A stretch of DNA of 64,000 bases from Theocolax elegans (taxonomy: Eukaryota; Arthropoda; Insecta; Hymenoptera; Cerocephalidae). Positions 13,243-26,030 of the stretch are shown piece by piece; the stretch's first letter is position 1; every line of letters begins with the position of its first letter. The notes under the pieces are model-generated. The model had not been told where the DNA came from. It saw only the letters and a list, made by a program, of their open reading frames with translations, and did not search any database. The stretch lies in assembly GCA_026168455.1 (NCBI GenBank), contig CM047431.1:54676539-54740538 (forward strand). The letters run 5' to 3'. The position numbers and the translations under genes are program-made.

Positions 13243-16200
13243 AACATTCTCGTGCGGTTTCCTATTCTTATTTTCAAATGGACCCGAGAAATAATGCAAA
13301 TCGTTAATTTCCGATCGAGCGCTCTCTTTATATTTGGAAAATAAATTTTACGCGATATTCGAATTTTTAAATGCATTGAAATAACGGAAATAAGCGACAA
13401 GTACAAATCGAAGATATAATATATGGGAGAAACGAGGGTACATGGTCTTTTACATTTAAGAAAGAAAGGTAATTACAATTTATCGCCTTAATTAACTATT
13501 TTCATTAACAGTTTGTTTTTTTCTTGAGCTATGTATACTGAGCATCAAAGAAATATGAAAACAATGCAATTTATAATTTACATTTTATACCAAGCTACAT
13601 TTTATAATAAAGGAATTCCAGTTTTCATATTTCCAGCTTAACGAGATGATAAACAATAAAAGAAAGATTATCTCAAAATTAACAATCGTTGGGTGAATAT
13701 TAAAATAATGTAAATGTATAAAGAAATAAAATTCTTCGGTGATTTTCGCCGAAGGCTGATAAGAAAGGAGAAATCGAGGAATCGACAATGTATATTTACG
13801 TATTTTTTAGGAGGAAAGTACTTTTAGCGTCCAAATAAAAAAATATTCAAACGAATCGAGTAGGTAAAACCGAGCGAGAGGAGAAAAGAGATAACGCAAC
13901 AAAGCAAAGTACTGAACGAGGAAAGCGCCGTATATATACGTCCAAGAAACATAAACGAAAATGACAAAATGCGAAGAGAAAGAGAAGAGAAGGCGTGCTG
14001 GGGGGGGAGGCGAGAGAAAAAAGAAGAGGGAAAAGAGACAAGCACACAGAGTTGAAGAGAAAGAAGGAAGAAAGTTAGCTAGATGAGGAAACTCAATGAA
14101 AGACGAGGTGAAAATATATTCGAACGTCAAGGAGGTAGAATGTTACGCAGCGACGCGGAAGGTTATAAGGAGCTGACAAGGATGGGAGTAAGCGAAAAGG
14201 AACCTCCCGAACTGTTGAAAGAAGGAAACGTAAATACGGAATTGAGGAAAGAGGGAAAACGAGATACGGAAACGAAGGATATCACTTATTTTTAACAATG
14301 ACCAATTTATTAAATGTGTAATCAACGACCAGGTTAATTTAATAACTATACACAGAAAAAAAAAATTTGTTTGAATCAAAAAAATATATTTGTTTGAATT
14401 CAGTTTATTTGATTCAAATAAATATTTTTTGATATAAATAAAATTTAATTGAAATAATAAAACTAATTATTTGTTTTCATGCACACAATTTTATTGATTT
14501 ATTATTACTTAAATCAAATAAATTTTACTTGAATCATTAAAATATTTTTTCAATTTTATTTATCGTTTATTTGAAATGAAAAAACCCATTTTTTCCCCAT
14601 GTTTAAAAATACCCAATAAAATGGTAAACATAAATCAAGCATAATTTATTTAGTTCAATGAAAAAATTGCATTAATTTAAAAAATGGATTTAACTGAAAA
14701 TATTTCTTTCATATAAGTACATATTTCTTCAAAATGCTAGAATATTTGGTTAAATTTATTAAATAATTTTTAATTAACGAAATAAACTACATAAATTAAT
14801 GTTTCTTTCACTCATTAAATTAATGCAAATATTAAATTAATTCAAGTAAATGTTTGTTCAAAAAAATTATATGGGTTGATAAAAAATTTTTGATTATACA
14901 AATAATTATTTGGTTAAATTAAATAATAATTTTTTTCTCTTAATATTATTTTTATTTCAATTGAGAAGTTTGATTTTATAAAAGCAAAAAAGTAAATTAT
15001 TTTAAAAGATGGGTTTAGTATGATATAACTTTACTCGAACAATTAAGTAACATTAAAAAAATAATGTTTCTCAATTAAATAAATATTTTTAAAGTGGATT
15101 TGCTAAAGTTAAAATTATATTTTATTGTTTCAATAAAATGTATACTTATTTAACTAAATTAGGAATCTTTGTTTAAAATAATAAATTTTCTTAATTCAAC
15201 TATATTTTTTTTAATTCAACACTCCATTTGAGTGAAATAAATAATTAAAATATTTTAATTGTAAAAAAATTTGTGTTTTTAAATTTGGTATGTACTTATT
15301 ACTTTAATTTTTGTAACTAAATGAATTGAAAATTATAAAACGCGTTCAGTTTTACGTTGCTTTAAAATAATATGTTATATTATAAAACTTATAATAATTC
15401 AGGGACCTACCTGCACCGACTCTCTAAACAGTACCCGTTATAATTGGTAATTAAAAAAAAAAGTTTTGATAAAATAAATTAATTTTAAAGAAATATTTTA
15501 TTAAAACAAGAAACATACGCTTTTTAAATGGAATAAATACTTTTTTGAAGCGATGTAATAATTTATTTGTATTAACTGCATTTTTATTAGAAAAAATAAA
15601 ATCCGTATGAAATAAAGTAATTTTAAAGAAAGATTTTATTAAAACAAAGAAACATACGCTTATTGAAGGAAATAAATACTTTTTTAAAGCGATGTAATAA
15701 TTTATTTGTATTAAATGCATTTTTATTAGAAAAAATAAAATTCATACGAAATAAAGTAATTTTAAAGAAATGTTTTATTGAAACGAAGAAATATTGGTTT
15801 ATTGAATTAAATAAATTTTTTTTGAAACGATGGAATAATTTATTTGAATGTTCACTGGTTTTGGGAAAAATATTCCAATCAATTTTTTAAAAAAATAAAG
15901 TTATTAAAATAATTTTTTTGCTCTTTAAGTTAAATAAACCATTTACTTAAATAAGAGGCTTTCGGCAACGACCGCTAGGGGGATCCAAGTTTCCCGCAAG
16001 CGGCCAAAAATTTTAATCGGTTCATATAAAAGAAACTTCAAAAGTATAAAATTAAATCGAGAAGCGAATTGAAAAAACGTTTTCTTGAATCAAGGAAATA
16101 ATTTACTAAAATTCGCTGCACTATATTAAGGTAAGTAAGAAACATTAATTAAATACAGTTATAGAATCAAATACTCTTCGTTTCATCCATTTAAATAAAC

Positions 16201-16624
16201 TATTTACTCAATTTTCAGTGTTTCGATCGTCGTATGAAAACTGGATTCAAGTAACAGATAATTTACATAAAAGATGAAGATGCGTTACATTAAGAAAACA
16301 AGTGCATTAGAACTACAAACTCAAGGATGCTCGATGTAATTAAATGTACATTGGATTCAATGGGCCATTGAACATAATCGAAGAAACGAAAATAGTAATA
16401 ACTTTTTTTTATGTTAAATAAAAAATTATTTGATTTAAAAAAAGATTTTCTTGATTTAAATGTATAGTTCAATTAAATGAAATAAATGTTTCATTCAAAT
16501 AAATAAATTTATTAATAAAATTGTTTTAAATATATATTTACCTTGAAGCAAAGAACACTATTATTAATATAATTACAAAATATTATGAAATTGAATAAAT
16601 ATTTTATTAGTATCAGATAAATGA
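13243..16624 (+). repeat. Tandem duplication, copy 1 (about 3.38 kb unit)
   Basis: Begins aacattctcgtgcggtttcc and runs through about 1.1 kb of unique flank and then about 2.27 kb of an AT-rich transposon. The same sequence restarts at 16625. The three bases AAC are shared at the junction: the left flank of copy 1, the join, and the right end of copy 2 all carry AAC. This fits a microhomology-type join. A 70-codon frame at 14083-14295 is carried in both copies but has no recognisable domain. Confidence 0.9.
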
Positions 16625-19600
16625 AACATTCTCGTGCGGTTTCCTATTCTTATTTTCAAATGGACCCGAGAAATAATGCAAATCGTTAATTTCCGATCGA
16701 GCGCTCTCTTTATATTTGGAAAATAAATTTTACGCGATATTCGAATTTTTAAATGCATTGAAATAACGGAAATAAGCGACAAGTACAAATCGAAGATATA
16801 ATATATGGGAGAAACGAGGGTACATGGTCTTTTACATTTAAGAAAGAAAGGTAATTACAATTTATCGCCTTAATTAACTATTTTCATTAACAGTTTGTTT
16901 TTTTCTTGAGCTATGTATACTGAGCATCAAAGAAATATGAAAACAATGCAATTTATAATTTACATTTTATACCAAGCTACATTTTATAATAAAGGAATTC
17001 CAGTTTTCATATTTCCAGCTTAACGAGATGATAAACAATAAAAGAAAGATTATCTCAAAATTAACAATCGTTGGGTGAATATTAAAATAATGTAAATGTA
17101 TAAAGAAATAAAATTCTTCGGTGATTTTCGCCGAAGGCTGATAAGAAAGGAGAAATCGAGGAATCGACAATGTATATTTACGTATTTTTTAGGAGGAAAG
17201 TACTTTTAGCGTCCAAAAAAAAATATTCAAACGAATCGAGTAGGTAAAACCGAGCGAGAGGAGAAAAGAGATAACGCAACAAAGCAAAGTACTGAACGAG
17301 GAAAGCGCCGTATATATACGTCCAAGAAACATAAACGAAAATGACAAAATGCGAAGAGAAAGAGAAGAGAAGGCGTGCTGGGGGGGAGGCGAGAGAAAAA
17401 AGAAGAGGGAAAAGAGACAAGCACACAGAGTTGAAGAGAAAGAAGGAAGAAAGTTAGCTAGATGAGGAAACTCAATGAAAGACGAGGTGAAAATATATTC
17501 GAACGTCAAGGAGGTAGAATGTTACGCAGCGACGCGGAAGGTTATAAGGAGCTGACAAGGATGGGAGTAAGCGAAAAGGAACCTCCCGAACTGTTGAAAG
17601 AAGGAAACGTAAATACGGAATTGAGGAAAGAGGGAAAACGAGATACGGAAACGAAGGATATCACTTATTTTTAACAATGACCAATTTATTAAATGTGTAA
17701 TCAACGACCAGGTTAATTTAATAACTATACACAGAAAAAAAAATTTGTTTGAATCAAAAAAATATATTTGTTTGAATTCAGTTTATTTGATTCAAAAAAT
17801 ATTTTTTGATATAAATAAAATTTAATTGAAATAATAAAACTAATTATTTGTTTTCATGCACACAATTTTATTGATTTATTATTACTTAAATCAAATAAAT
17901 TTTACTTGAATCATTAAAATATTTTTTCAATTTTATTTTATCGTTTATTTGAAATGAAAAAACCCATTTTTTCCCATGTTTTAAAAATACCCAATAAAAT
18001 GGTAAACATAAATCAAGCAATTTATTTAGTTCAATGAAAAAATTGCATTAATTTAAAAAATGGATTTAACTGAAAATATTTCTTTCATATAAGTACATAT
18101 TTCTTCAAAATGCTAGAATATTTGGTTAAATTTATTAAATAATTTTTTAATTTAACGAAATAAACTACATAAATTAATGTTTCTTTCACTCATTAAATTA
18201 ATGCAAATATTAAATTAATTCAAGTAAATGTTTGTTAAAAAAATTATATGGGTTGATAAAAAATTTTTGATTATACAAAATAATTATTTTGTTAAATTAA
18301 ATAAATAATTTTTTTCTCTTAATATATTTTTATTTCAATTGAGAAGTTTGATTTATAAAAGCAAAAAAGTAAATTATTTAAAAGATTGGTGTTTAGTATG
18401 ATATAACTTTACTCGAACAATTAAGTAACATTAAAAAAATAATGTTTCTCAATTAAATAAATATTTTTTAAAGTGGATTTGCTAAAGTTAAAATTATATT
18501 TTATTGTTTCAATAAAATGATACTTATTTTAACTAAATTAGGAATCTTTGTTTTAAAATAATAAATTTCTTAATTCAACTATATTTTTTTTTAATTCAAC
18601 ACTCCATTTGAGTGAAATAAATAATTAAATATTTAATTGTAAAAAAATTTGTGTTTTAATTTGGTATGTACTTATTACTTTAATTTTTGTAACTAAATGA
18701 ATTGAAAATTATAAAACGCGTTCAGTTTTACGTTGCTTAAAATAATATGGTATATTATAAAACTTATAATAATTCAGGGACCTACCTGCACCGACTCTCT
18801 AAACAGTACCCCGTTAATTGTAATTAAAAAACAAGTTTTGATAAAATAAATTAATTTTAAAGAAATATTTTATTAAACAAAGAAACATACGCTTTTAAAT
18901 GGAATAAATACTTTTTTGAAGCGATGTACTAATTTATTTTATTAACTGCATTTTTATTAGAAAAATAAAATCCGTATGAAATAAAGTAATTTTAAAGAAA
19001 GATTTTATTAAAACAAAGAACATACGCTATTGAAGGAAATAAATACTTTTTTAAAGCGATTAATAGTTATTTGTATTAAATGCATTTTTATTAGAAAAAT
19101 AAAATTCATACGAAATAAGTAATTTTAAAGAACTGTTTTATTGAAACGAAGAAATATTGGTTTATTGAATTAAATAAATTTTTTTTTGAAACGATGGAAT
19201 AATTTATTTGAAGTTCACTGGTTTTGGTAAAACTATTCCAATCAATTTTTCTAAAAAATAAATAGTATTAAAATAATTTTTTTTGCTCTTTAAGTTAAAT
19301 AAACCATTTACTTAAATAAGAGAGCTTCGGCAACGCCCGCTAGGGGGATCCAAGTTTCCCGCAATGCGGCCAATAAATTTTATCGGTTCATATAAAAGAA
19401 ACTTTCAAAGTTATAAAATTAAATCGAGAAGCGAATGAAAAAACGTTTTCTTGAATCAAGGAAATAATTTACTAAAATTCGCTGCATATATTAAGGTAAG
19501 TAAGAAACATTAATTTATAATACATTATAGAATCAAATACTCTCGTTTCATCCATTTTAAATAAACTATTTACTCAATTCAGGTTTCGATCGTCGTATGA

Positions 19601-20390
19601 AAATGGATTCAAGTAACAGATAATTTACATAAAGATGAAGATGCGTTACATTAAGAAAACAAGTGCATTAGAACTACAAACTCAAGGATGCTCGATGTAA
19701 TTAAATGTACATTGGATTCAATGGGCCATTGAAACATAATCGAAGAAACGAAACTAGTAATAACTTTTTTTTATGTTAAATAAAAATTATTTTGATTTAA
19801 AAAAAAGATTTTCTTGATTTACATGTATAGTTCAATTAAATGAAATAAATGTTTCATTCAAATAAATACATTTATTAATAAAATTGTTTTTAAATATATA
19901 TTTACCTTGAAGCAAAGAACACTATTATTAATATAATTACAAAATATTATGAAATAATACATATTTTTATTAGTATCAGATAAATGAAACTAATAGGATT
20001 AAATAAATATCTTTTAAAACATTAAATAATTTCTTTGTTTCTGCACACATCAATTTTATAAACATTGAAATATTTTGTTCGATCGAAAAAAATTTTTGTT
20101 GGTTTAATAAAATTGTTTGGTTTAAGTGACTAAATATTTGTTACAAATAACTAATTATTTACTGGTGTTGTTAATATAGCAGATTTTAATTCAATGAATA
20201 ATTGCTTGTTTAAAAAGAAATATGTTGGTCAATCAACCGCAAATTTATTTATTTTTAATATAGATTAATTTTGTTCAAATAAATATATTTTATTAATTTA
20301 ACAAAACGGATTCTTCAAATATAGTGAAAGAAATAATTTACTTAATTCAAAAAAAATTTTTTTGAATTCAGTAAATTTTTTTTTCAGTGT
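14351..20390 (+). mobile_element. AT-rich TA-flanked transposon interrupted by the tandem duplication
   Basis: The 5' end, cacagaaaaaaaaaatttg, starts at 14351 next to TA. The 3' end, a run of T then cagtg, stops at about 20388 before TATATA. The ends are inverted repeats of the form CACWGAAAAAAAAATT. An intact inverted copy at 28117-30457 shows that the natural element is about 2.34 kb. Here it appears as 14351-16624, then the duplicated flank 16625-17730, then 17731-20390. TA flanks and CAC-type ends would suit a Tc1/mariner-like non-autonomous element, but no transposase is present. Two GC-rich islands lie inside (15398-15440 and 15955-16010). Confidence 0.75.
16625..19990 (+). repeat. Tandem duplication, copy 2
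   Basis: Collinear with 13243-16624. Differences are mostly one-base indels in A, T or G runs (for example a G run near 17380, and many in 18000-19500) plus scattered substitutions. After 19990 the transposon continues into its true end at 20390, which copy 1 lacks. The indel-heavy difference pattern is what unpolished sequence or a second haplotype gives, although real divergence is possible. Confidence 0.9.
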
Positions 20391-20687
20391 ATATATATAT
20401 ATACATATTCTAAGCAACGGTATACTAGGTATATGTATATATCAATGGAATTAGTAAATCTTACTTGAAAAGAAAAAGTAAAAATGGCTACTATGCGAGA
20501 AAAGTAAAGGCATTTGGCAATTACCGGAAACGCAAAGGCGTGACAGTTGCACTCGTAAAGAATAATAAAAATACGTCTTGAATATACTGAACTGAAAGAC
20601 AGCTGAGTAAGAGCATAGGAAGTGCCAACGGAACTCGATAACGGCAGGCCAAACGGAAAAAGTTGCTAACGATACCAACGGAATTAA

Positions 20688-20733
<46 letters not shown>

Positions 20734-21579
20734 CAATCGAAGCAACGCAGTCAAAGAAAGAGAAAAGACTTATCGCAACAATCAACTGATATAGGCAACG
20801 AGAAATTAAAAGGCATAGCGCCAAGAAAAATTTAAAGAGCGTAAGGGAGAAGTCACTTCGTGTACAACGCCAATTATTTTAAAATTTCTGTTAATGCTAC
20901 TTCGCTTAATACATCATTTTTAATATAACTTCTAATACATAAATATTATTATCATTATGTAAGAATTTTATAAAAAAAATATCTTCTCATACAATACTGT
21001 TAACGTACCAGAACAATCGAATCGTACATTTGAATAAATAAAAATAAATACTGATAAAAATCACGCTCAATGCATTTTACAAACAATATTAAACGTACGT
21101 TAAATATTTGTTTGACAATAATAACAATAATAATAAATAAGCATAATAATAATAAAAATTAAAATACTATATAGGTATATACTGTTAGATCGTATTATAC
21201 GATAAATTAATTGCTAAATAATGAACGCTTCAGTCGTAAAACTTGAAAAAGCGACGTAATTATTAAAAGAGTTTGAATCTGAAGGAAGCCACGTGAGTTA
21301 TCTACATTATAATAAAATTCATGCGTTCTCCGGTGTCCGGTGTCAGACCTATTTTAAGTATTCCACGAGTATGGTGTATTATTTATAGGGGGATTTTCGT
21401 AATGCAAAATAAAAATATAACAACCATTTTCTCATGATATCACCTGTTTTTAGGGTTGAGATTAACGGGGCGGGAGGATGGGAAAATGTGAGAGATTGGC
21501 ATATGCATCCATCCCGTGTGTAGGGAAGAGGGTAGTATTTTTGACATGTTTATGATTTATGGACCATGTGGATTTATGG
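20391..21579. other. Non-coding DNA with GA microsatellite
   Basis: Contains a (GA)n run at about 20687-20733 in a purine-rich patch, then AT-rich DNA. No gene was recognised. Confidence 0.5.
20687..20733. repeat. (GA)n microsatellite
   Basis: About 47 bp of GA with one AAAG interruption. Confidence 0.95.
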
Positions 21580-21812
21580 AAAATTAATTAATGACATTTC
21601 TGGCCTCTGGAAGTTAATGGAAAATTAATTTTTCTTATATGTGTTCCTCATGGGGGCTTAAGATAATTAATTTTATGTATTACAGCCAATAAAGGATTAT
21701 GAGAAATAAATTTAGCGTTTTTGCTGATGGCGATTTCTATAAGAATATAATTTTTTGTATACTGGCCAACGAGGGTTAGTGGGAAATAAATTTTTCGTAT
21801 TTCAGCTCTACA
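21580..21812 (+). repeat. Degenerate ~40-bp tandem repeat (minisatellite)
   Basis: About six units of 39-42 bp each start with aattaattt- or aataaattt-like text, continue with a T-rich core and a variable GGCC/AGG part, and end in tta-gg-a. Units are at 21585, 21626, 21668, 21708, 21747 and 21788 (approximate starts). Divergence between units is high, so the array is old. It ends at ctacacggaaaaacc, which resembles the terminus of the element at 662. Confidence 0.6.
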
Positions 21813-23776
21813 CGGAAAAACCTTTGGCATCCCAAGACCTCCAATATATACAATTAACTTTGACTGAAGGGGTATCGAAATTGTAAAAAAAAAAATTTAT
21901 GTTTCCATCGAAATCTTGTGTCAAGTGACTCCGAATGACTCAATGATAATTGTATCAGACTGATTATCTACTACCTTTACGGGATAATTTCGACGAAAAG
22001 AGGTGAGAAAGTTTAAAATCAAAGGTTATTATGTATCGGGTATCGGTGGAAGCATTTTGAAAAACGATATAGATTCGGCGGTCCGAGGACTTTATTTAGC
22101 CGGACCACAAAAATAAGACGGGAACAGATTGATCAAACTGACGACAACTCGTCTGCATCGGGTAAAATACCGATCCTCTCTTCTCCACCACGATTGATAC
22201 AAATCAGCGTTGCGCAGGGTACTCCAAGAGAAATCAAAGAGGAATCGGCCTGATCGCCTCTCCCGAAACGACGAAGCTCAAGATCGACGCGTCAGAAGGT
22301 TATAGCGTAAATGTGTGAGGTATGTTGTATGTGCGATTCGCGGTGCGGCTAATATTGTAATTAAACAATTACAGAGAGATGTATTAACAGTCAGAGAAAC
22401 AACAATAATATGTAAACTAAATTAATATCAATCGATTTATATATCACATGTTATTGGACAGTTATTGTACACTGTACCTCACTGATTGCGTATACTTCTT
22501 AAGGGTTTTTCTTGTTCTGTAAAAATCTATTTATGTAACAATAATTATTTTAATTTTATGTCAATTTATGTCCTTTTTGTCAATCAAATAGATTTTTCTT
22601 TTTACACAACTTAAAATAATTGCTCAAGATATGCGAAAGCACAATTAACGGATCAACCGCTATACATTAAATAATGCAACAACGATTTTTAAAAAAACTT
22701 GGAAAATACGATTGAGCGTTAGCGACCGAGTGATCTCAGCTCTTCTAAAAATATTCGCGATTGCTGGTAATTCTAAAAAAAGGCGAACTCTCCTCGTTTT
22801 ACAGAAAACAAACCGAATGGATATATCGATCGAGTCGGGTCGTAAATAAGAAGGGAAGAGAGAAAGAAAGAGACCCAATTACATTTGCAACGTGCAGAAA
22901 TGGACAAATCGCGGATGACCAACTCTGGAATACGAGGAGGAAGGGAAAACCGATAAGCTCCTGGCACACAGAATTCCGGGGGTAGGGAAGAGGGGTGGAG
23001 AAGGAAGAAAGAAAGATAAGGAGTAGAGGGATACCGGAAACTCGAGGGACGAGAGACGACGATTCCTTTTCCGAGAGGTTGCGTTTTAAAGGAGTGACTC
23101 ATCAATGACTGAGTACCTCGACCTCTTCGTACAAATAAAGTTGCACCATACTTTTAACGTCTTTTTTTTCGTCTATTTTATTTTTTATACACTCATTTTA
23201 CTTTAATTATATCACGTAGATTTTCTTATTATTTTTCGAACGAGTAAAACCAATAAAGATGCACGCTCATCTGTCGATAAGAAGGTTTGACCTTTTACAA
23301 ATAATTAGCCAATACGTTTTATCTACCTTACGAAGATGATAAGTTTTATGGAATTACAATATCCTATCGATTTGTGTATTAAACTAAAAATAACGTGAAA
23401 TATACGTCCGTCTGGTTAAAATTACCAGATACGAAATCTTGCAGTCAAAATGACAATGTCTTATCGAGTAATCGAGAGACAGACTTGATTTAAAAATTAT
23501 AAAAATTCTTAGGTTTTGTAAGAAAATTGATATTTATATTTTATAGAGTTTTGTACTTTTTTTCTAAAAATATTAGTATAATACAACGTTTTTTGTAACA
23601 AAGTCATTTTTACGATCTCTCACCTCTGTTTCTGGAGAAGTCTCAATAACATATTATATTGTTCGTGCAATAATTTTCCCTTTTTCGGAATTGTAAAATA
23701 TCATATTGATTAATTAAATCATAATTTAAATACCTACGAATTTTTATCTCGAAGTGGAATTGCTTTTGATGCGTAT
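21813..23776. other. Non-coding DNA, nothing firmly recognised
   Basis: Moderately GC-rich at 22030-22330 and purine-rich at 22850-23080. The ORFs here overlap on both strands and lack domains. A 53-codon minus-strand frame at about 22120-22290 is noted but has no splice or family support. Confidence 0.5.
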
Positions 23777-24690
23777 GCTGGTGAGACTATCCCATACTTT
23801 TTGCCAGACTTAATATATTTTAAATCAACCAGACTTTCTCCCGCACTTTTTGCCAGACTTTATAATTATTTTGAAAGTCTGGGATAAATAAGCCATACTT
23901 TCTCCCACACATTTTACTAGACTTTATAATTATTTTTAAAGTCTGGGAGAATTTAACCAGACTTTCTCCCACACATTTTACTAGACTTTATAATCATTTT
24001 TAAAAGTCTGGGATAATGCAACCAGACTTTCCCCAGACTTCCCCCTCGTCGAATCTTCGTCGCATTGCATCTATCAAACATAAAATTTATATTATTTTTA
24101 ATTAAGAAAAACAATAAATCCTCGACATGTTTTGAGCTGTCGAACTCTGAAAACCACCAGATACTTATTTATCACATATAAAAAAGTTTCCAATGTGTTT
24201 CGTGTATCTCGCGACAACAAACTGATGAAATGGTTAGGTTACAAAACGATATGAAAACCAACTTCAATTTGATGATTGTGTTTTTATAATTGTAACCTAA
24301 CCATTTCATCAGTTTGTTGTCGCGAAATACACGAAACACATTGGAAACTTTTTTTATATGTGATAAATAAGTATCTGGTGGTTTTGAGAGTTCGACAGCT
24401 CAAACATGTCGAGGATTTATTGTTTTTCTTAATTAAAAATAATATAAATTTTATGTTTGATAGGATGCAATGCGACGAAGATCCGACGAGGGGGAAGTCT
24501 GGGGAAAGTCTGGTTGCATTATCCCAGACTTTTAAAAATAATTATAAAGACTAGTAAAATGTGTGGGAGAAAGTATGGCTTATTTATCCCAGACTTTCAA
24601 ATAATTATAAAGTCTGGCAAAATGTTCGGGAGAAAGTCTGGTGATTAAAATATATTAAGTCTGGCAAAAGTATGGGATAGTCTCACCAGC
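23777..24690. mobile_element. Foldback element built of palindromic CCAGACTTT words
   Basis: The outer inverted repeat runs from gctggtgagactatccc at 23777 to its complement ending at 24690, with a short loop at about 24245-24275. Within each arm lie several degenerate units of about 60 bp. Each of these is itself a small palindrome: ccagacttt, an AT spacer, then aaagtctgg. The arms also share an inner block of about 120 bp (24100-24240 against 24290-24420). Between arms there are a few mismatches and an indel. Fragments of the same word continue to 24735. There is no transposase. The family is not recognised. Confidence 0.85.
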
Positions 24691-25380
24691 TAGACTTTGC
24701 CAAGACTTTATAAGCCAGACTTTTCCCAGACGTTTCCCATACTTTTTTTTTACACGGGCTGTTATCGTCATACCAAACTTTACGTCTAAAACCGTGAGTT
24801 TAAACATTAAAAAACAATTTCTTAAAATTACTTAAAGAGCGTGCATCAAACCCGATGAAGTTACTTTCTTAAAAAAAAAAAAAAAAATTAAATAATGGAG
24901 CACAGTATAAGTGATTTTAATGCGGTGACCAATAACGGTAACCGAAATATTATTACGAAACATTTGATTAAAAAAAGTGAGAAGAAAATGCAAAGTCCGA
25001 TGGACGAAATATACAGATGTGTAAAACTGTTTCCTTCAGGTATACAAAAAAAAATAAATAAATTTTAATTTTGAGTAAGTGAATTAAATGAATTGTATAG
25101 TAGTTGCTAGATATGAAATACGCAAGGTAAGTTTTGAAAGAGGTAAAAGAGTCGCCACCTAGTTGGCGAAAGATTTGGATGTCGGTCGCGCGTAAGATAG
25201 AGTCAAGTCGAGTATAGAAAGTGTACTTGTACTCGGGCGCGCGCGTGTGTGTGTGCACTGTAAAAGCAGGTGGGCAGGAGGAGGGAAGGAGGAGAGGAAT
25301 AGCGGATAGGAGGAATAAAAGATAAAGGGCGAACGGCACTTCGAGACGCAAGAAAAAGAAGGAGAGGGAGCTCGGAGTGC
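24691..25380. other. Non-coding flank leading into a GC-richer region
   Basis: Starts with leftover CAGACTTT words to 24735 and an A15 run near 24870. The GC and CpG content then rises from about 25145. No exon was recognised. Confidence 0.5.
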
Positions 25381-25400
25381 GCGGCTCACTCGACCGACGG

Positions 25401-25411
25401 AGACAGAGAGA

Positions 25412-25459
<48 letters not shown>
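25401..25459. repeat. (GA)n microsatellite
   Basis: GA dinucleotides of about 59 bp with early GGAA and ACA interruptions. Confidence 0.95.
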
Positions 25460-25461
<2 letters not shown>

Positions 25462-25990
25462 GGGGGTACGCGAATCCCGTGTCGTTCGCACCGCACAGGC
25501 GACCTTGAATGTCGGCCTAGCCTAGACCTTGGACGACTGCTTCGCCCTCTCTCTCACTCACTCGCTCACTGGTTGGAGAGACCGGCGCGGATGTAAGAGT
25601 GTGTATATCGCGGCGTTGCTAAGTCGCGCACTGAATTCGCGAGCGAGCGAGAGAGAAGGAAGGAGCGTTACAGTTGGTAACACGGGCTGGGCGGGATTCA
25701 TAACGGGGCCTCGTGGTATTAACCGCACCTAGACCCAGATAAAGGAGCCTCGAGCCTCGACTCTCGAGGTCTCGAGTAGTCACTCGTAGCTCGAGCAGTA
25801 CCGCATACCTTCCTACCTCGTCCACCACGTCCACCTCGTCCACCTCTCCTCCTCCTCCTCCTCTCTACACGCTAAACGACCTCCAACGATCCTACATTTT
25901 TCGCGAGCCCACAAAAGAGAGGAGCTCTCTTTGCGCTCCGTGGACCGTGGCTCTTCCAGGACTCGAGCGGACGATGCACCGCCGCACACC

Positions 25991-26023
<33 letters not shown>
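25991..26023. repeat. (CT)n microsatellite
   Basis: CT dinucleotides of about 33 bp. Confidence 0.95.
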
Positions 26024-26028
<5 letters not shown>

Positions 26029-26030
26029 TT

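Larger units (their letters stand above)
25381..26030. promoter_or_regulatory. CpG-richer region, candidate promoter or 5' UTR
   Basis: Compared with its AT-rich surroundings this block has clearly higher GC and many CpG. It is bounded by a (GA)n run at about 25401-25459 and a (CT)n run at 25991-26023. Open frames run in several frames on both strands, as expected from composition. No start codon with a recognisable product was found. A promoter or first non-coding exon is a reasonable guess, but there is no direct signal such as a TATA box with a defined start. Confidence 0.3.

Noticed and set aside
14083..17674. 70-codon plus-strand ORF present in both duplication copies (14083-14295 and 17462-17674)
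   Set aside because: Its repetition comes from the DNA duplication. The peptide is Glu/Lys/Arg-rich from purine bias with no recognised family.
22120..22290. 53-codon minus-strand open frame (…SLGVPCATLICINRGGEERIG…)
   Set aside because: No start codon, no splice sites at the edges, no family recognised. Moderately GC-rich DNA gives such frames by chance.
24276..24648. Plus-strand ORFs in the foldback
   Set aside because: They are readings of the palindromic arm and its repeated units.
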